The notes below the pieces were generated by a model. The model saw nothing but the letters and a program-made list of their open reading frames with translations, ran no database searches and had not been told where the DNA came from. The position numbers were made by a program, and so were the translations under genes. 64,000 nt of DNA from Ianthella basta. Its lineage: Eukaryota > Porifera > Demospongiae > Verongiida > Ianthellidae. Every line of letters starts with the position of its first letter. Position 1 is the stretch's first letter. Below are positions 34,676 to 47,818 of this stretch, in pieces. The stretch lies in contig OZ025870.1 in assembly GCA_964019415.1 (NCBI GenBank), positions 12,880,799 to 12,944,798 of the forward strand. Direction: 5' to 3'.

Positions 34676-36788
34676 CTAGACAGGTATAAAAAGAAGTGCA
34701 AAGGAATGAATCATTATAATATGTGATAATACCTCTTGCTGGTGCACTGCCATACTTTAGTCACTATAAACCCCACATTCAATTATCAATCAATCAATGC
34801 CTAATATTAAGATTGGGATTGGCAGCCAGGACAGTAGAGGGATTATCATACAGATAGTCTCATGTAGGCTAGACTGCTTCTCCCCTCCGTTATATGTACT
34901 ACATTCTAACTTCAGCAATAGTGGCAGCGAAAGGGGTATCGGCTATGTGAGACTAACATAAATGCAGGGATTATAAGAGAAGAAGATATTTCGTATGCTA
35001 TAGTACAAGTGTGCCCAAGTGCCTACAGCTATTCAATCTACATAATGAGCATGCCCCTATATATATAAAGAGCGCCAAACAGGCACTCCCACACTCAGTG
35101 CTCATACAGTGATGATGAAACAACTAATACCAGTAGTAGCCAGATCACTTTCCAGGGTCTGCATGGTATACAGTGCATATGGGTGGCTTGTCTGGCGTCC
35201 CACCCCCCTGAAAGAGGGGGGGGGGGGGGGGGAGATGTTACAATCACACCTCAGGCTACAATGGTAATAGCCATGTGCTCACAACTGTATAACATACCAG
35301 TGTTGTGCAAACATGTTAGCTGAGTGTGGCAGATTTGCTAAGATATATACAATTTAATCCAATATTAATTGTGACATGCAGTGCATGGAATTTAATAAAT
35401 ATCTCACAGAATGTGGTCTGGCTATGCGAAACTAACTCATAGCTACCAGCCAAATAGTGCAACTGTTAACTGTACACATTGATCTATACACAACCATGTA
35501 CGTACCACACATGCACACAACAGTACAATGTAACTACCCACAACATACCATACATTATCTGTGAACAGATATACTAACTCCAAAATGAATACACCTCTGT
35601 GAACACTGCCATGTCACAGTATGCATTCCTTCTGGAATCAAGTGGAATCGGATATATCTATATCACTTAAATACTGACCATATCGCTTTTCATGTACCAG
35701 GGAAATGTGGTATAAAACAAACAATGCATGTAAATACACATGCAGCAAGTTATGCAATAGTTTAGAGCACGAGGCAAGAGTGCCGAGTGGTCTAAATCTT
35801 CAGAGACACCAATTGGTCAGCATTTAAGTGTTATAGATCCCAATGATTGGGTAAGGAGCCGGCAGCAAATCTGTTTACCTATTCTTACTTGCCTCATCAC
35901 GCGTCTTCCGGAAGTAGTTAGTTATTTTGACAATGGCCGAGAAACGTCATTTGGTGAATTCGGTCTCAACTCAATTTTTTTCTAATTTCTTCCAACAATT
36001 TGTATAAAAGTTTATATGCACATTCTAACATTACATGGAAATGCTAGATAAGTAAGCATGCAGAAATCATCATAGCAGCTAAACTGTCACATGCAAGGAA
36101 AGTCCATGGTGGGGCTCCCCAGGGCGGTTCCTTGGATGGCTGCTGAGTTGCCCCGCTGGATGGCCACTGAGAGTCTCAACTTGGTTTGGTCATCTCGTAG
36201 CAGATGTTTCCTACAGGTCGGCAGTGGATGTAGCTCTCAGCTAAGCGTAAGCTTACTCACTGTCAGCCACATTATAGCCACGGTGTTTCCAAAGCGGTGT
36301 CCTTTAACCAAAGCATGTTCCCATGCAGCTCGTAGCCAGTTCCTTTCTCAGCTCTGGCTGATAACCAGATTGTTGCTCTACCCTGTTTCTTGACAAAACA
36401 AGTAAGCCGGGCGACCTGCGCATTGTGCTGCAGCTGACCATTCATGATCAAAGGCAGACAATCAAACTTGAATAATTATACAATTATATATAGCTATAAC
36501 TAAAATTGTTTGTACTTTAGTAATTAAGTTTGTGATCATGAGAACCGTGCAGTAAATATAAATAGCTAATTAGCTATAATTATAGCAACTAACAAATTAG
36601 CAACAAACAAATTACTAAACAAAATGTAGCAAAGTGGAGAACTCTCAAAGTTTACATACAAAGACACTATCATATTATAGCTGGCTACAAATATAGTTAC
36701 ATACACTGCATGTCCATGTTAACTCTATATATGTGCTACTGTAACAGTTACTGCTTGACAATGTAAGGATCTGTTATTATATACATGG
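34676..36788. other. Upstream region of H with dispersed repeat
   Basis: 34690-35750 is similar to intron 1 of J (43060-44900). 35760-36425 is an inverted copy of the element at 44140-44610. 36420-36780 is the duplicated 3' flank shared by I and G. A G run lies at about 35217-35232. Confidence 0.65.
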
Positions 36789-39700
36789 CTAGCGTGAGGC
36801 ACATTTCTCCTCCAGCTGCCGAATGCGTTCCTTCAATGCCGGTACAACACTGGTGTACTCTGCCATGAGCAGGTCAAGGTGAGCTGCCATGTTGGTCTGC
36901 ATGTGAGATGGGATGTCCCTCCTCTTCCCCTCTGCAGCACAGCCCATACTGGCGTACTTGCATTTGACAAGTTGTTCTGGACACACTGAGTTGCAGTGTG
37001 CTTCCACGGTCCCCTTTGTAAGGGACACTTCACCCTCCTGGCACTGGTTGGGGCAGCGGACTGGCCAGTTAGAGCAGTGGTGGTAGTGCTCCAGGACGAT
37101 GTTGGCGTAGGTGCCACCTTCTCCACAACAGGGACAGTGGGACCACCTTACAATGCAGTGGTACAGTTTGTGAATGGCCATGTTCCTTCTCTGCATGCTG
37201 ATGCCACATTCACACTTCATTTCAAACCACTTGCAGTTTTCTGTAACATGCTCCTTCACTGATTTTAGGTCACCCTTCCAGTCACAGCCGTGAGTGTAGT
37301 GTGGACAGTACGTCTGGAGATTGTTGATGAACCTCTCACCACGGACATCAGGCACTGTCTCAAAAGGACTCTTCCGGCAGTGAGGGCAGCTGTTGCTTCT
37401 CTTCTTCCATTCCTCACTGCACTTCATGCAGATGGTCTGTCCACCACAACAAGGTATTTGGTGCGGTTTGTCTGCTAGTTGTTGGCAGACAGTGCATTCA
37501 AGCCAATCATCAGGTTTCTCTAGAAGAATGCAATCATTGCTGCGATAAGTGGACCTGTGCCCTTGTGGATCGCTGCGCTTTGCACGAGGGGCTGACACTG
37601 GAGGCAGCTTATGTGTGAACAGTTTGTAGAAGAGGCCTTGTTTCCCGTTCAGTGTCCCGTTTGCCCACTTCACATCCTTCCAATCTCCCTCCTGCTTAAT
37701 TGCAATCAGATCACCTGGCTTCATACTCAACTCATCTGGCAGAGTGGCATCGTATGGAAACTGCACCTTCACCATCCCTGCAATGATAAGACCACATAGC
37801 ATTACTAGTACTCTCTATGACTCAGGCCATTCAGTATGTGCAACAGAGAGAGTATTAGATTAATACTTTTAGTTCAAATAGCAGCTATATAGGTATGTGT
37901 GCTGTACTGTAACACTACCCTATAATATTATAATTATGTAGTCAGCTCACTCACCTCTTTTTAGCTGCTGCTTACTTCCAGGGTCTATATGTACGTATGT
38001 ATATATAGAGACAAGGAATACAACTAGTAACACTGTTGCACCCTGTGCCTCCTCCTTTATTCTGTGCACTACAAGACACCAACTATAGTGCTCTGCTACT
38101 CCCTCCATGCAGGGCTAGAGCTGCACATTGCAAGAGCTTGAGTGCAATAATGGCAGTCACACAGAAATGCTGAAAAGCGATTAATTTATCACATGAAATA
38201 CGTGAATGAGTATTATCTAACACTCATAAACTGGTATTATACTGTGCCCACCTGAAATGGCTCTCCTCAACTCCTGGAGAGCTTGACAGGCACTTGCCTG
38301 CCGGGGATCGCCTTTGGGAGTGAAATACAATGGAAAAAGATAAAAGACAGCATAATGCAGTAACTGTTGCAAACATGTGCTTCATGCACCTGTGAGTGGG
38401 AGGTGTCCTTTGTAGGATGCTCTGTAGAGCTTTATCACTTGTTCCCTAGCACTGCTGTAGTCCCACATTTGGTGTTGCTGCAGTGGGTGTCCTGGAGGTA
38501 TCTTGACATTAGCACAGACACGACATGCACCACACCAGAAGCAGCCAGCGTCTCCATCACCACACAGACAAGGCCTGCGTGTGCACACACAGTGATTAAA
38601 TTCAATACAGTAATTTATTACACATATATAGCTGAGAATGCACAGTTTACAGTACGTTTACATGTGTATACATTAGATACAAAACAATACTTTTGATAAT
38701 GTACAATAATTTGAATTTGCTGATGTATATTGTAGATCTGTTAAGCTATAACATGAGAAGATCGTGATTGAGTGCATATGAGCAAATGCATGCATGAATG
38801 CTTGCAAAGTCGAAGCAATCAGGGATTGGTAAAACAGCATTCAATTTGGCACAGTAGCTGACTGACACTGCTGAATGTTTATACAGTGAAACCTGTCTAA
38901 GATGATCACTCTGTAAGGCTTCAATCTTTAATACAGCCAGCCTCCCTGGCCCTATATGCTACTTGCATGCTATAGATTGCACTCAAATGCATAATTTAAA
39001 GGGTGAGTCGGTAGTTGTACCACACAAACACAATGCTGAACACCTATTAATATGGACAGTTTAGTGTGGGGCAAGCAAATGCTCATTATAAACATGCCAA
39101 CAAGCTTATATGCATTTGTCTCTACAGCATCACATTACAGCTTACCACTATACAAGCCTCAGTGCATGAAAATAGTGCTAGGTTTCTTCTCAAAGTCCAG
39201 AGTTCAAACTACATTTGGCATTGTTTACATTTGTCCTCATTAGTGAAAATGACTGGTAGCCATTGATATATAATAGGTTTGCGCGAAACATATACAGGTC
39301 AACTTTACACAAGCATCCACTTTGCAGATAGCTGCATGCCATATGTGTCAGCATATGTTCCGAATATGGAATTTACAGTTTTAACTACCTATATAGAAAT
39401 ATACACAGAAAAGAATTATAAGGGTGAATCCTCAGCTGGTATAACTAATATATGTGCAACATTCACCACAAGTATCTACTAATGTCATGCACTCACATGC
39501 CGGGTGTTCTATCCGTAGACTTGTTTCTAAGACACAGAGGGCCATTTCCTGTACATTGACCACACACTGTGCAGATGTAACAGCCCCCCTCATCAAACTG
39601 GTGTTTGGTGTTCTGACACGTAGTCAGTGGTAGGACCACAGCTTGCAACTCAAAGTCTATACAGATGAAAGAGTCATGAAGCCGCTTATGCAAATGACAT

Positions 39701-40644
39701 CATTTGTGGTTTCTGCATGGCTCATCCTTAGGATTTTGTATATATGCAACTGCTATCCACTATAATGGACCAAATGAACCGTAAAGACAGATCTAGAGGT
39801 GCTATATGAGGCAGCTTACATGTTGCATTAATAAACAACTTTTAATGGTTTGGAGTGTATAATACCGTTTATTGCACAGTTATAATTGATGGGCACATTC
39901 AAGAGTTAATCTTACACTGATGCAACTATACTAATTTTAGCAATCTAGATAGCTAGTCCACAGCCCAGCAATAGCAGGCTAGAGTGACTGAAGCAGATCC
40001 ACACACTCACCAACTGGCGTCCACTACTTGTGTCCGAGGTACAAGACCTCCTCTTCACCATGCTCTAAAGCAAACATGGTGCAAAGTCCCCCTTGAGGGA
40101 TCTTTGCTCTTTCTGGTCGACCTACCACCTTGCCATTCTTGGTGAACCACACCATGGCGTGCCCTGCCAAGTCCTCAAACACAACGCCACACCCCATCAC
40201 GTCCCCCACAGCACAGGTGGGGCCGAAGTTTCGTCGAGGGTGTTTGCCATGTGAGTGAAATAAAAAACCATCATCAGAATGGTATCCCACACTATGCATG
40301 TTCCAACCAGGAAACCTATTCAGTTGGTAGTCAGACGGGCCAACTCCTATTCCCACAACAGGGCAGTCTCTGTCACTGCGCTTTGCGATGATCTTGACCT
40401 CGAAGTAGCTCAGCCAGCGATCGGAAGACGGGGGATACACCACTGTACCTCGGGAATATTGGCCAGCGCTGTCGTTGCGAAACAAAATCTTCCTCGGTTC
40501 TTCATTCTGTCCAGGTGGTGCGCGGGGTCTGATGCAGTTATTCCAGCGGGAGGGCTTAAGGCACACCACGGTGGTAGCCTCCTTCCCAGGCTGTCTGCCG
40601 CCGCGGATAATTTGCGGGTGGCTAACTACGGTGGGTACGGCCAT
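36789..40644 (-). CDS. Array member I: SPRY-Cys-rich-SH3-RING-TRAF-type finger protein with nonsense codon in exon 1
   Basis: The exons are 40011-40644 (SPRY), 39497-39656, 38390-38574, 38252-38311, 37955-37984 and 36789-37777. Exons 2-5 are the same lengths as in G, and the total is 2058 nt. The SPRY exon has a 19-residue N-terminal insertion relative to G. Everything matches G except one codon: near 40027, TAG replaces the CAG (Gln) of F and G, four codons before the donor, in GHK-stop-WTP. As read, translation ends after the SPRY domain (206 aa). A shorter product could start at the Met at the beginning of the last exon, giving SH3-RING-TRAF alone. Allelic nonsense, pseudogene or sequence error cannot be separated here. 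RING: CTVC, CCGGQTIC, CPHC. Confidence 0.75.
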
Positions 40645-41901
40645 GGCGGGGCAGAGAAGACACGCTAAATAGCTGACAATTTAAACAGGAAGATGCGTTA
40701 ATTTAGCGGGCCTTGAAGTGACGAGACTTAGAGGTTTTCCACAGCAATGCGCGTATAATTATACGCATGCAGTAATAGTCTGGCTAGCCGGACCGTCCTT
40801 AAGCGCCCAGGGCGGGGAGGGGAGAAGGGAAGGGACGCCTACGGCGTTTACATTTGGGGGCGGTATAGCTAGCCAGACTAAAGAGTCACACACTCACCTG
40901 ACGCCTGACTAACACTCACCAGTACTTCACTCGCAGCGAAAAACGAAAGCTAATCGCAACCGACTAAAAGCATAATCTATATTTATGCACAATTGCGAGC
41001 GAGCATTCTTTCACAAAAATAATGTAGCTAGCTAGAGGTACAACGTGTAGACTGGCTATGCTTTGTAAGGACCCCTTGTTTTTCTTTCAGCATAACCTTT
41101 GTCCATTTGGTGCACTTTTAACTTTCCTTCTCAGTAAGTTGGCTTAGTAGGGTCATCACTAGCTAGCTATAGCTAGCTAGCTAGTACTCAGCTGGTAGCA
41201 ATAGAATGGAATCATAGCTAATTATTATAGAAATTGCAATTGCACTTTTATCATGTAACTATAAACCTATTATACAGGAAAGCACATGCACATTAATTCG
41301 GAACATGCAGCTCGTGTAGCTTTGGTACATGTGTTCTCTAGAAACAGTGTTACATGCTCTGTAATGCATGTACAGTGGAACTTATAATTAAGATAGCCAA
41401 CTGTGGGCCAGCTAGGATTGCATGGCCATTGTCTTCATAATAGAGAGGTGGCTGCTTTATAGAGGCATGCATATACTGCAATGTTTTAGTCCAATTTGGG
41501 GCTAGCTAGGGAGCTCGAGGCTGGCTGTGAAGGTACGTCCAATTATTCACTGATGTATGTAGTTTTTATACTAGTTATTAGCTACCATGGCTATATCGTT
41601 GTTTCTTGTACACGTTGTGATTCCTCACAATTTCTTGATTAACTTACATTCATCTAGTAAATTCCAAACATTGTACATACACAATTCAAACTCACTATTT
41701 ACAGCAGTGGGAATTAAAGTCAAAACAAATCTAAGTGTGGAAATTCAAAGGTACAAAATACTTCACATACATTGGTACACTATAGCTATAGTGTAAGCTA
41801 TAATAATTATATTTTAGCTAAAGATACCGTTATTACAAATTGGGAAATACAAATCAGTGGAGTAAAGAAATCAAATCTTTTGCTAGTGACTTCCAAGAGA
41901 A
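40645..41901. other. Intergenic stretch between I and J
   Basis: No gene seen. There is a truncated MITE at about 41372. 41540-41860 is similar to the 3' flank of K (47505-47810). Confidence 0.5.
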
Positions 41902-44900
41902 CTACCATTGGGATGGTGGCAATTCGAATATACTGTTACCATGTCCTCTGTTGCTGAGCATCCTCTTCAGCTCTTCATTCTCCTGCTTGAGCTTCACGAA
42001 GCCCTTGTGCAGCATCATCAGATGGGCGGCCATTTTCTCTTCCACATGCTGTTGCATATCCTTGCGAGGCACCTTCTCCTTACACCCCTCATCGCCGAAC
42101 AAACACGGGACTACAGCATAGGGACAGTCGTCATCAAGGTGTTTCTGAAGTGTGGATCGGTCCAGCGCAAACTGTTTCTCACACGCATTGGGGCAATACA
42201 CAGGCCACTTTGTACATGACAAGTGATGAGTCTCGCACAACTCTTTGAATGTGAGAGGAGGAGGAGGTGGAACGGCACGAGCAGGCTGTGGGAACAAGGG
42301 TGGTGCCATTATACCAAATGAAAGGGGTTGGTTAATGGGTGCTTTATGCTGAAGGGGCGGGGATGTATGTGGCTGGCCAGTAATAGTAATCTGCTTGCAG
42401 AAGGGACACTCCACGTGACGCTGCTGGCAATGCTGCTTGGTGTGATCTGTGAGCAGTTTGGCAAAGACTTTCTTTCCACAACCCTCATTGGGACATGTCT
42501 CCATGGCACACTCACACTCCCGTGAGTGGTCTTCCATGCTCCTCAGCTCACCGCTCCATTCACAGCCATGAATGTAATTGGGGCAGTAGACAGCCAAGCT
42601 GAGAATCTGCCTTTCCAGGCGAGGGTCAGGAGTTGTCTGTGTGGTGGCTTTGCGGCACTGAGGGCAAGCGTTGGATGTCTGTCTCCATCTCTGAATACAC
42701 AGCTGGCAGAAGGTTTGTGCACAGCACAGTGTCTGTGTGGGCTGCAATGCAAGCTGATGACAAATGATGCATGAATACCAATCCTCAGGATTCCCTTTAC
42801 AGACCACATACTCCTGACCCTCAAAGGTTACCATGGTGCCCGATCTGCTAATGGGGGACATGCATGCATCAGCTTCAGCCTGTCGCTTCGGCAATCGCTT
42901 GCAAAATCCCTTGTAGAATAGACCTTTCTTCCCACCGAGCATGCCAAGTGCCCATTGATCATTCACGTCCCACTTGACAACAGTGATGTCATCACTGGCC
43001 TTGACAGACAAAATGTCACTACGCCCTTTGCAGTCAGAAGTGAACTGACACCTCAGCACTAGACAGATGTAAAAAGAATTGCAAATTAAGGAGTGAATCA
43101 TTCTAATATGTGAATAATCTCTCTTACCGGTGCACTGCTACTTTAGTCACTATAGAACACATGCACTTCAATTGTTATGTGGTATGTATTAATTTCAAGA
43201 ACACATTTTTCCTCCTAATACGCCTGCCTTATAATATGTGCATGGTGGGGGATTAGCAGGCAGCTGCAGATTAGTACGATACAGGAAATATCATATGCAT
43301 ATAGATAGTCTTGTGTAGCCCAGACTGCATCTCCTCTCTGTTACATTACATTCTGACTTCAGCAATAGTGGCAGTGGAGGAAGGGGTGTGGGTTCGAGAC
43401 AGTATATATCAGAAGAAGATATTCCGTGTCCCATAGGTACGTACAAGTGTGCCCATGCACCTACAAACATTCAGTCTGTACAATAAGGATGCCCCCACAC
43501 ATAAGGAGTACCAACAGACACTCTAACACATGCAGTGATGATGAAACAACTACTACATACATAGTCTTGTGTAGCCAGACCACTTTCCAGGAGAAAGGGT
43601 CTGGTACAGTGTATATGCGTTGCTTGTCTGGAGCCCCCCCTCCTGGAAGAGGGGGTGTGAGATATATATTACAATCGTACCTCGAGTTACAATGGAGGCA
43701 GCCACACCCACTATACTATATATTAATGCGGTGATGTGTAAACACGTTAGCTGAGTGTGGCAAATTTGCTACGATACAAATTAAACCAAAATAGATCCCG
43801 TTGCCATGGTAACGTGCGTCTAAACGATGTTTCTAAACGTCGTAGACACCCCGGGTGTTGTTTCGCGCCGTGGTCTATTTCGTCTAGCCGTGTTCTAATT
43901 CGACGCGCGGCGTTCGCGCCTATGCTCTAAATGCCGATTTAGAGCATGGGCGTGGCACGCGCGTCGTTCGCGCCTATGCTCTAAATACCAATTTAGAGCA
44001 TGGGCGTGGCACGCGCGGCGTTCGCGCTATGCTCTAAATACCGATTTAGAGCATGGGCGTGGCTTAGGCCCGTGGTCTATAGCAGAGAAACTGCAGCTGC
44101 GACAACAATAGTAGCTAACTCCACAACATACGATGCAAAGGTCACTCGGCTTACTTGTTTCGTCGACAAACAGGGTAAAGCAACAATCCGGCAGCGGCCT
44201 ACGAACCAGAGCCGAGTAAGGAGCGAACTGGTTACGAGCTGGGAACAGGCTTAGGACACCGCTCTGGGAAACGCTGTGGCTGACGGGGCTGACAGTGAGT
44301 AACCTTACGTTTAGCTTACGCGCCGCATCCACTGCCGACCTTTAGGAACGTCTGCTGCGAGATGACAAACCAATAACCAAACGACGTTTTCTCGGCCATT
44401 GTCAGAAATTGCTAACTACTTCCGGAAGACGCGTGATGACGCAAGTACGAGTTGGTAAACTGATTCGCTGCCGCTCCTTGCCCAATCGTTGGGATCTATA
44501 ACACTTAAATGCTGACCAATCGGTGTCTCTGAAGATTTAGACCACTCAGCACTCGGGCGCTTCGCGCCCTCGTGCTCTAAATCTCAGAGACACCTCTTGG
44601 TCAGCATTTAACTATTACTTAATACATGCATTGCATGGAATTTAATGAATTTCCCACAGAATGTGGTCTGGCTAGCTATGTATAAGACTAACTCACAGCC
44701 AAATAGTGAAACTGTACACTGTACACATCTGTACACAACATGCATGTAACTACCCATAACATACACGGAAGCCATACACTATCTGTAAAGGAATTGATAT
44801 ACTAACTTCAAAATGAATACACCTCTCCGCACATTACTATATCTGGACACAGTATGCATTCCTTCTGGACTGGGGTTATTTATTTCTAACCAAATTGCTT

Positions 44901-45528
44901 TTCATTATACAAGGGATATGCAATAGAAAACAGAAAATATACATGTAAATGCACTGCAAGTTATGAATACTAGTCTCACATAGCCAGCCCCGTTCCTCCA
45001 CTTCCGCTATTGCGTACCCCCCCCCCCCCCCCCCCAAGGAGGAAAGAGTCTGGTAGCAATCCCTATACCCTGTCCTGAGATCCCACGGACAGCACACAAA
45101 AACACCTGAGAAAACTACCAGACCCTTTCCAGGAGTGTTATGCATTAGCAGAAGTGGGGAAAGGGGCTGGCCACACGAGACTATATGAATACAGTAACAC
45201 ATGTTTGTAATATGTTTGCATGCTGACCTTCACCGGGCTGTACATTCTCCAGCATCGACAGGTTCACTTTAGCTGGCGAAAGTGATACGACTTTCACTGA
45301 AGGCCGCTGGACATTACTATAAGGTCTTTCAACTCCACCTGCAAGTTGATTCACACCTAGACGTTGATCTTCACCATGTCTTCGATCTTCACTGTTGACA
45401 GCAAGAGCAACTTGGGCTAGGAGTGTACTAAGACTACCAGCAGCTTGGGGTACACCCTCTCTTTGTAGTGGAACGCCTTGAGCACGAGGTCTACTCCAGG
45501 GTCCTTGCTGTCTAGGACGTCCACTCAT
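41902..45528 (-). CDS. Array member J: Arg/Gln-rich leader, SH3-RING-TRAF-type finger protein
   Basis: Exon 1 is 45228-45528 (100 codons plus one base, donor GAAG|GTCAGC) and exon 2 is 41902-43058 (acceptor CTGTCTAG). The phase-1 join gives 485 aa. The leader starts MSGRPRQQGPW, is low in complexity and ends in SPAKVNLSMLENVQPGE, a tail shared with K. The common exon has an SH3-like domain (DDITVVKWDVNDQWALG, GLFYKGF), a RING (CIICHQL, LCCAQTFC, CPQC; Gln at the His position and Ala for the usual Gly), TRAF-type fingers (GCEWSGEL, CTKWPVYCPNAC) and a coil (KLKQENEELKRML). The final dozen codons differ from K because a foldback fragment overlaps the end. The 2.2-kb intron contains a repeat element and an X-box-like palindrome. 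Probable RING E3 ligase. Confidence 0.83.
43799..43814. promoter_or_regulatory. Perfect X-box-like palindrome (RFX-type site)
   Basis: CGTTGCCATGGTAACG is a 16-bp perfect palindrome matching the RFX consensus GTNRCC-N0-3-RGYAAC. It lies in the intron of J just before a block of palindromic repeats. The sequence match is direct; any function is inference. Confidence 0.4.
43905..44065. repeat. Three tandem copies of a palindrome-bearing unit
   Basis: A unit of about 50 bp is repeated three times (starting near 43913, 43965 and 44017). Each has the inverted core 'atgctctaaat...atttagagcat' followed by 'gggcgtggc'. The block is strikingly CpG-rich for the region. Confidence 0.85.
44140..44612. 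mobile_element. Dispersed element, second copy inverted at 35760-36425
   Basis: Phrases from here ('cagggtaaagcaacaatc', 'acttccggaagacgcg', 'gctgaccaatcggtgtct') recur in reverse complement and the same order at 36400, 35905 and 35805. At 44508-44609 the end folds back on itself (taaatgctgaccaa / ttggtcagcattta). Its edges are not precisely known. Confidence 0.6.
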
Positions 45529-46649
45529 TCTGCATCAAGAAGGGATAACTATTAACATTGCGCTTGCTTAAAATAGCTAATTCTGAACTATAGAGGATAC
45601 AGGAAACATCAGAGCCGTTACTAGTTCGCTAGCTATACACCATCAGTAGCTATCTTATGGAATACCAGTCAATCACGACATCAGCTATCATAATTTTAAG
45701 TCAAGGCCGGGAGGGGGTCAAATACATTGCAAATATCCTGGTATAAAATTAAGAATAGCTATCTAGCTACCCTTCTAGAACCCTAGCTATTAGCTACTAG
45801 CCAGGACGGAGGGTCTTACATCGTATCATCTACCAGTTGCGACACTCCGTCCGTACATTTACCCTAATGTGGTAGAGGCTCATGCTACGTTGTCTAGCAG
45901 GTTTATGAGGCGTTGATGAGCATTCACGTAGCTAAAAAGGATAGTTCAAGTAAAACGTTTCGACCACGAGGGTCTTCATCAGTTACAAAACGGTGGTCGA
46001 AACGTTTTACTTGAACTATCCTTTTTAGCTACGTGAATGCTCATCAACGCCTCATAAACCTACATTTACCCTATGCGTATGCCACAACTAAGTCACTTAC
46101 TTCACCCCACTCAATGCCGATCGCTTGAGGCTCTAGGCCTACCTCAAACACGCCAGCAATTATTGGCACGTACAAAATGGCGTCCAGCTGTAGCTAATGA
46201 TATTCATTTCTGTGGTTGGAGCATACCATAATTGCCTTTGAGCTATTGCTAGCGCTTGTTCACCCAATCCCATGTGGTCACATGACATTGTGCACATGGA
46301 TTGTGTATCATAACATGGGATTGGACCAACACAGCAGATCCACCACTGACCCATTCCCATGACTGCCACTGAATGTTGTTGATAACGCAGACATACAAAA
46401 CCAAATAGGATTAATACAACATCGAGCAATGTTGAGATGAAGTCAGCCGCAGCAATATATAAAATAGATTCAGAGCTTGATCACCAAGTATATCCAGCAT
46501 ACACCAACAGTACTAGTGCACGTTCCCATCATGTAACGTACAATGCATTCATTACAGAAGTATACATAACACACAGCAATATCTGTGTCAAAGTATAAGC
46601 AAAGCTAAGACTAATACTGCCAACTATCCTGCACTCCAGCATGCATTTA
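45529..46649. other. Upstream region of J and 3' flank of the chitobiase fragment
   Basis: It contains the long foldback at 45899-46061. 46160-46640 is similar to 52030-52450, so the promoter-side block upstream of J and K was duplicated with the chitobiase 3' end. Confidence 0.6.
45899..46061. repeat. Perfect 69-bp foldback with 25-bp loop
   Basis: Arms 45899-45967 and 45993-46061 are exact reverse complements. Flanking 'acatttaccct' occurs on both sides (about 45855 and 46062), hinting at an insertion footprint. Confidence 0.9.
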
Positions 46650-46958
46650 TCAAAAGTTCTGGAAATATTCATCCAGTGACGACCACATCTCCTTGGTGAG
46701 CTCGCTCTGTGAAGGGTCCTTGTAGTCCACTGAGTCCGTCGTCCACATTGCCACCCCTCCCAGCTTTGACTTGACCGCATTAAAGTACTTGATGCTGAGA
46801 CTCTCAGGGTCGTCGTACCAGACCTGATGGATCTGACCGATGGTGTCTTTGTAGTTGAAGAAGGCAGTCTTGAAGGTCGTGTTCCACACGCGGCCAGTGT
46901 AGGACTGCTTCAGGAGGTCAATGATTTGAAAGAATGACCTCTGGCGCCCTGCCATACC
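46650..46958 (-). pseudogene. Truncated chitobiase (GH18) copy
   Basis: Near-identical to the last ~100 residues of the complete gene at 52458 (GRQRSFFQI, GQIHQVWYDDPESLS, GGVAMWTTDSVDY). Homology ends at about 46958 in 'GGCAGG', just upstream of the conserved GRQ. The catalytic part, signal peptide and first exon are absent. It sits between J and K, as the complete gene sits beyond K, so the pair was duplicated as a unit and this copy lost its 5' part. Confidence 0.85.
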
Positions 46959-47818
46959 AAATCCTTCCCTGGCAAATGCGGTTGATGAGAAAAGATTGCC
47001 AAGGGGAATCATTGCTCTTCTGCCCTGCACTTGTATTGCATGTAGCTGGTTTCGTTCGGCAGTTGCGACGATTCAATCGCTGAACTTCAGAGGCATTTCG
47101 CACCGCGGTTGACATACAAAATGGCTTCGGTATCCGAAAAAATGGCCGCTATCCGCTAGCTCCTTAGCCTCGCGTAGCCAGTCCCTATGATTGATGAAGG
47201 CCAAGTCTAACTGGTAGGGACTGGTTACGCGAGGCTAGTAGCTCCTTCCCTTTCTTCTCCGCGCCGGAGCGGAACGTCGCTGTTTTCGCGATCCCATTGT
47301 TCCGAACTGAAGTAGGGCGAAGTGCAGACGAACGGAGCTGGCAGCTGATTGCGCAGCGCAAACCCCTAAACGCTGCTAAGAATATGAAACGCAGCCAAGA
47401 GTACGGAGCGGTGCTAAGAATACGGAACACGGATACTCGGGCTTAGCTCCATTATATATATATAGGATATTAGAATTAATTGGCCACCTGCATGGTTATT
47501 ACTGTTATGCCATTCCTCACACTTAATACATTCGTCTAGTTATTTTCAAATATTGTACATACACAATTCAAATACACTACTTATGGTAGTGGGATTTAAA
47601 GACAAAACAACACTAAGTGTGGAAAGCTTAAAAGGTACAAACTACACAAACCTAAACTACATATTTCACATTAATTGGTAGCTACACTATAGTGCAAATT
47701 TTAATACTTAAATCATAGCTAAAGAAACCAAAATTACACACTGATAAAATACATATCAGTAGAGTGACATTTCAAATGCACTGTTTCCATATATATTACC
47801 AGTTAGATTTGGCCTTCA
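46959..47818. other. Intergenic stretch before K
   Basis: A foldback at about 47166-47236 (agcctcgcgtagccagtccct arms), a GC-richer block at 47250-47440 with the phrase 'gctaagaatacgga' nearly repeated, then the 3' flank of K. No gene recognised. Confidence 0.5.

Noticed and set aside
36091..36393. 100-codon plus-strand frame upstream of I
   Set aside because: It lies within the inverted copy of the dispersed element at 44.1-44.6 kb and shows no coding features.
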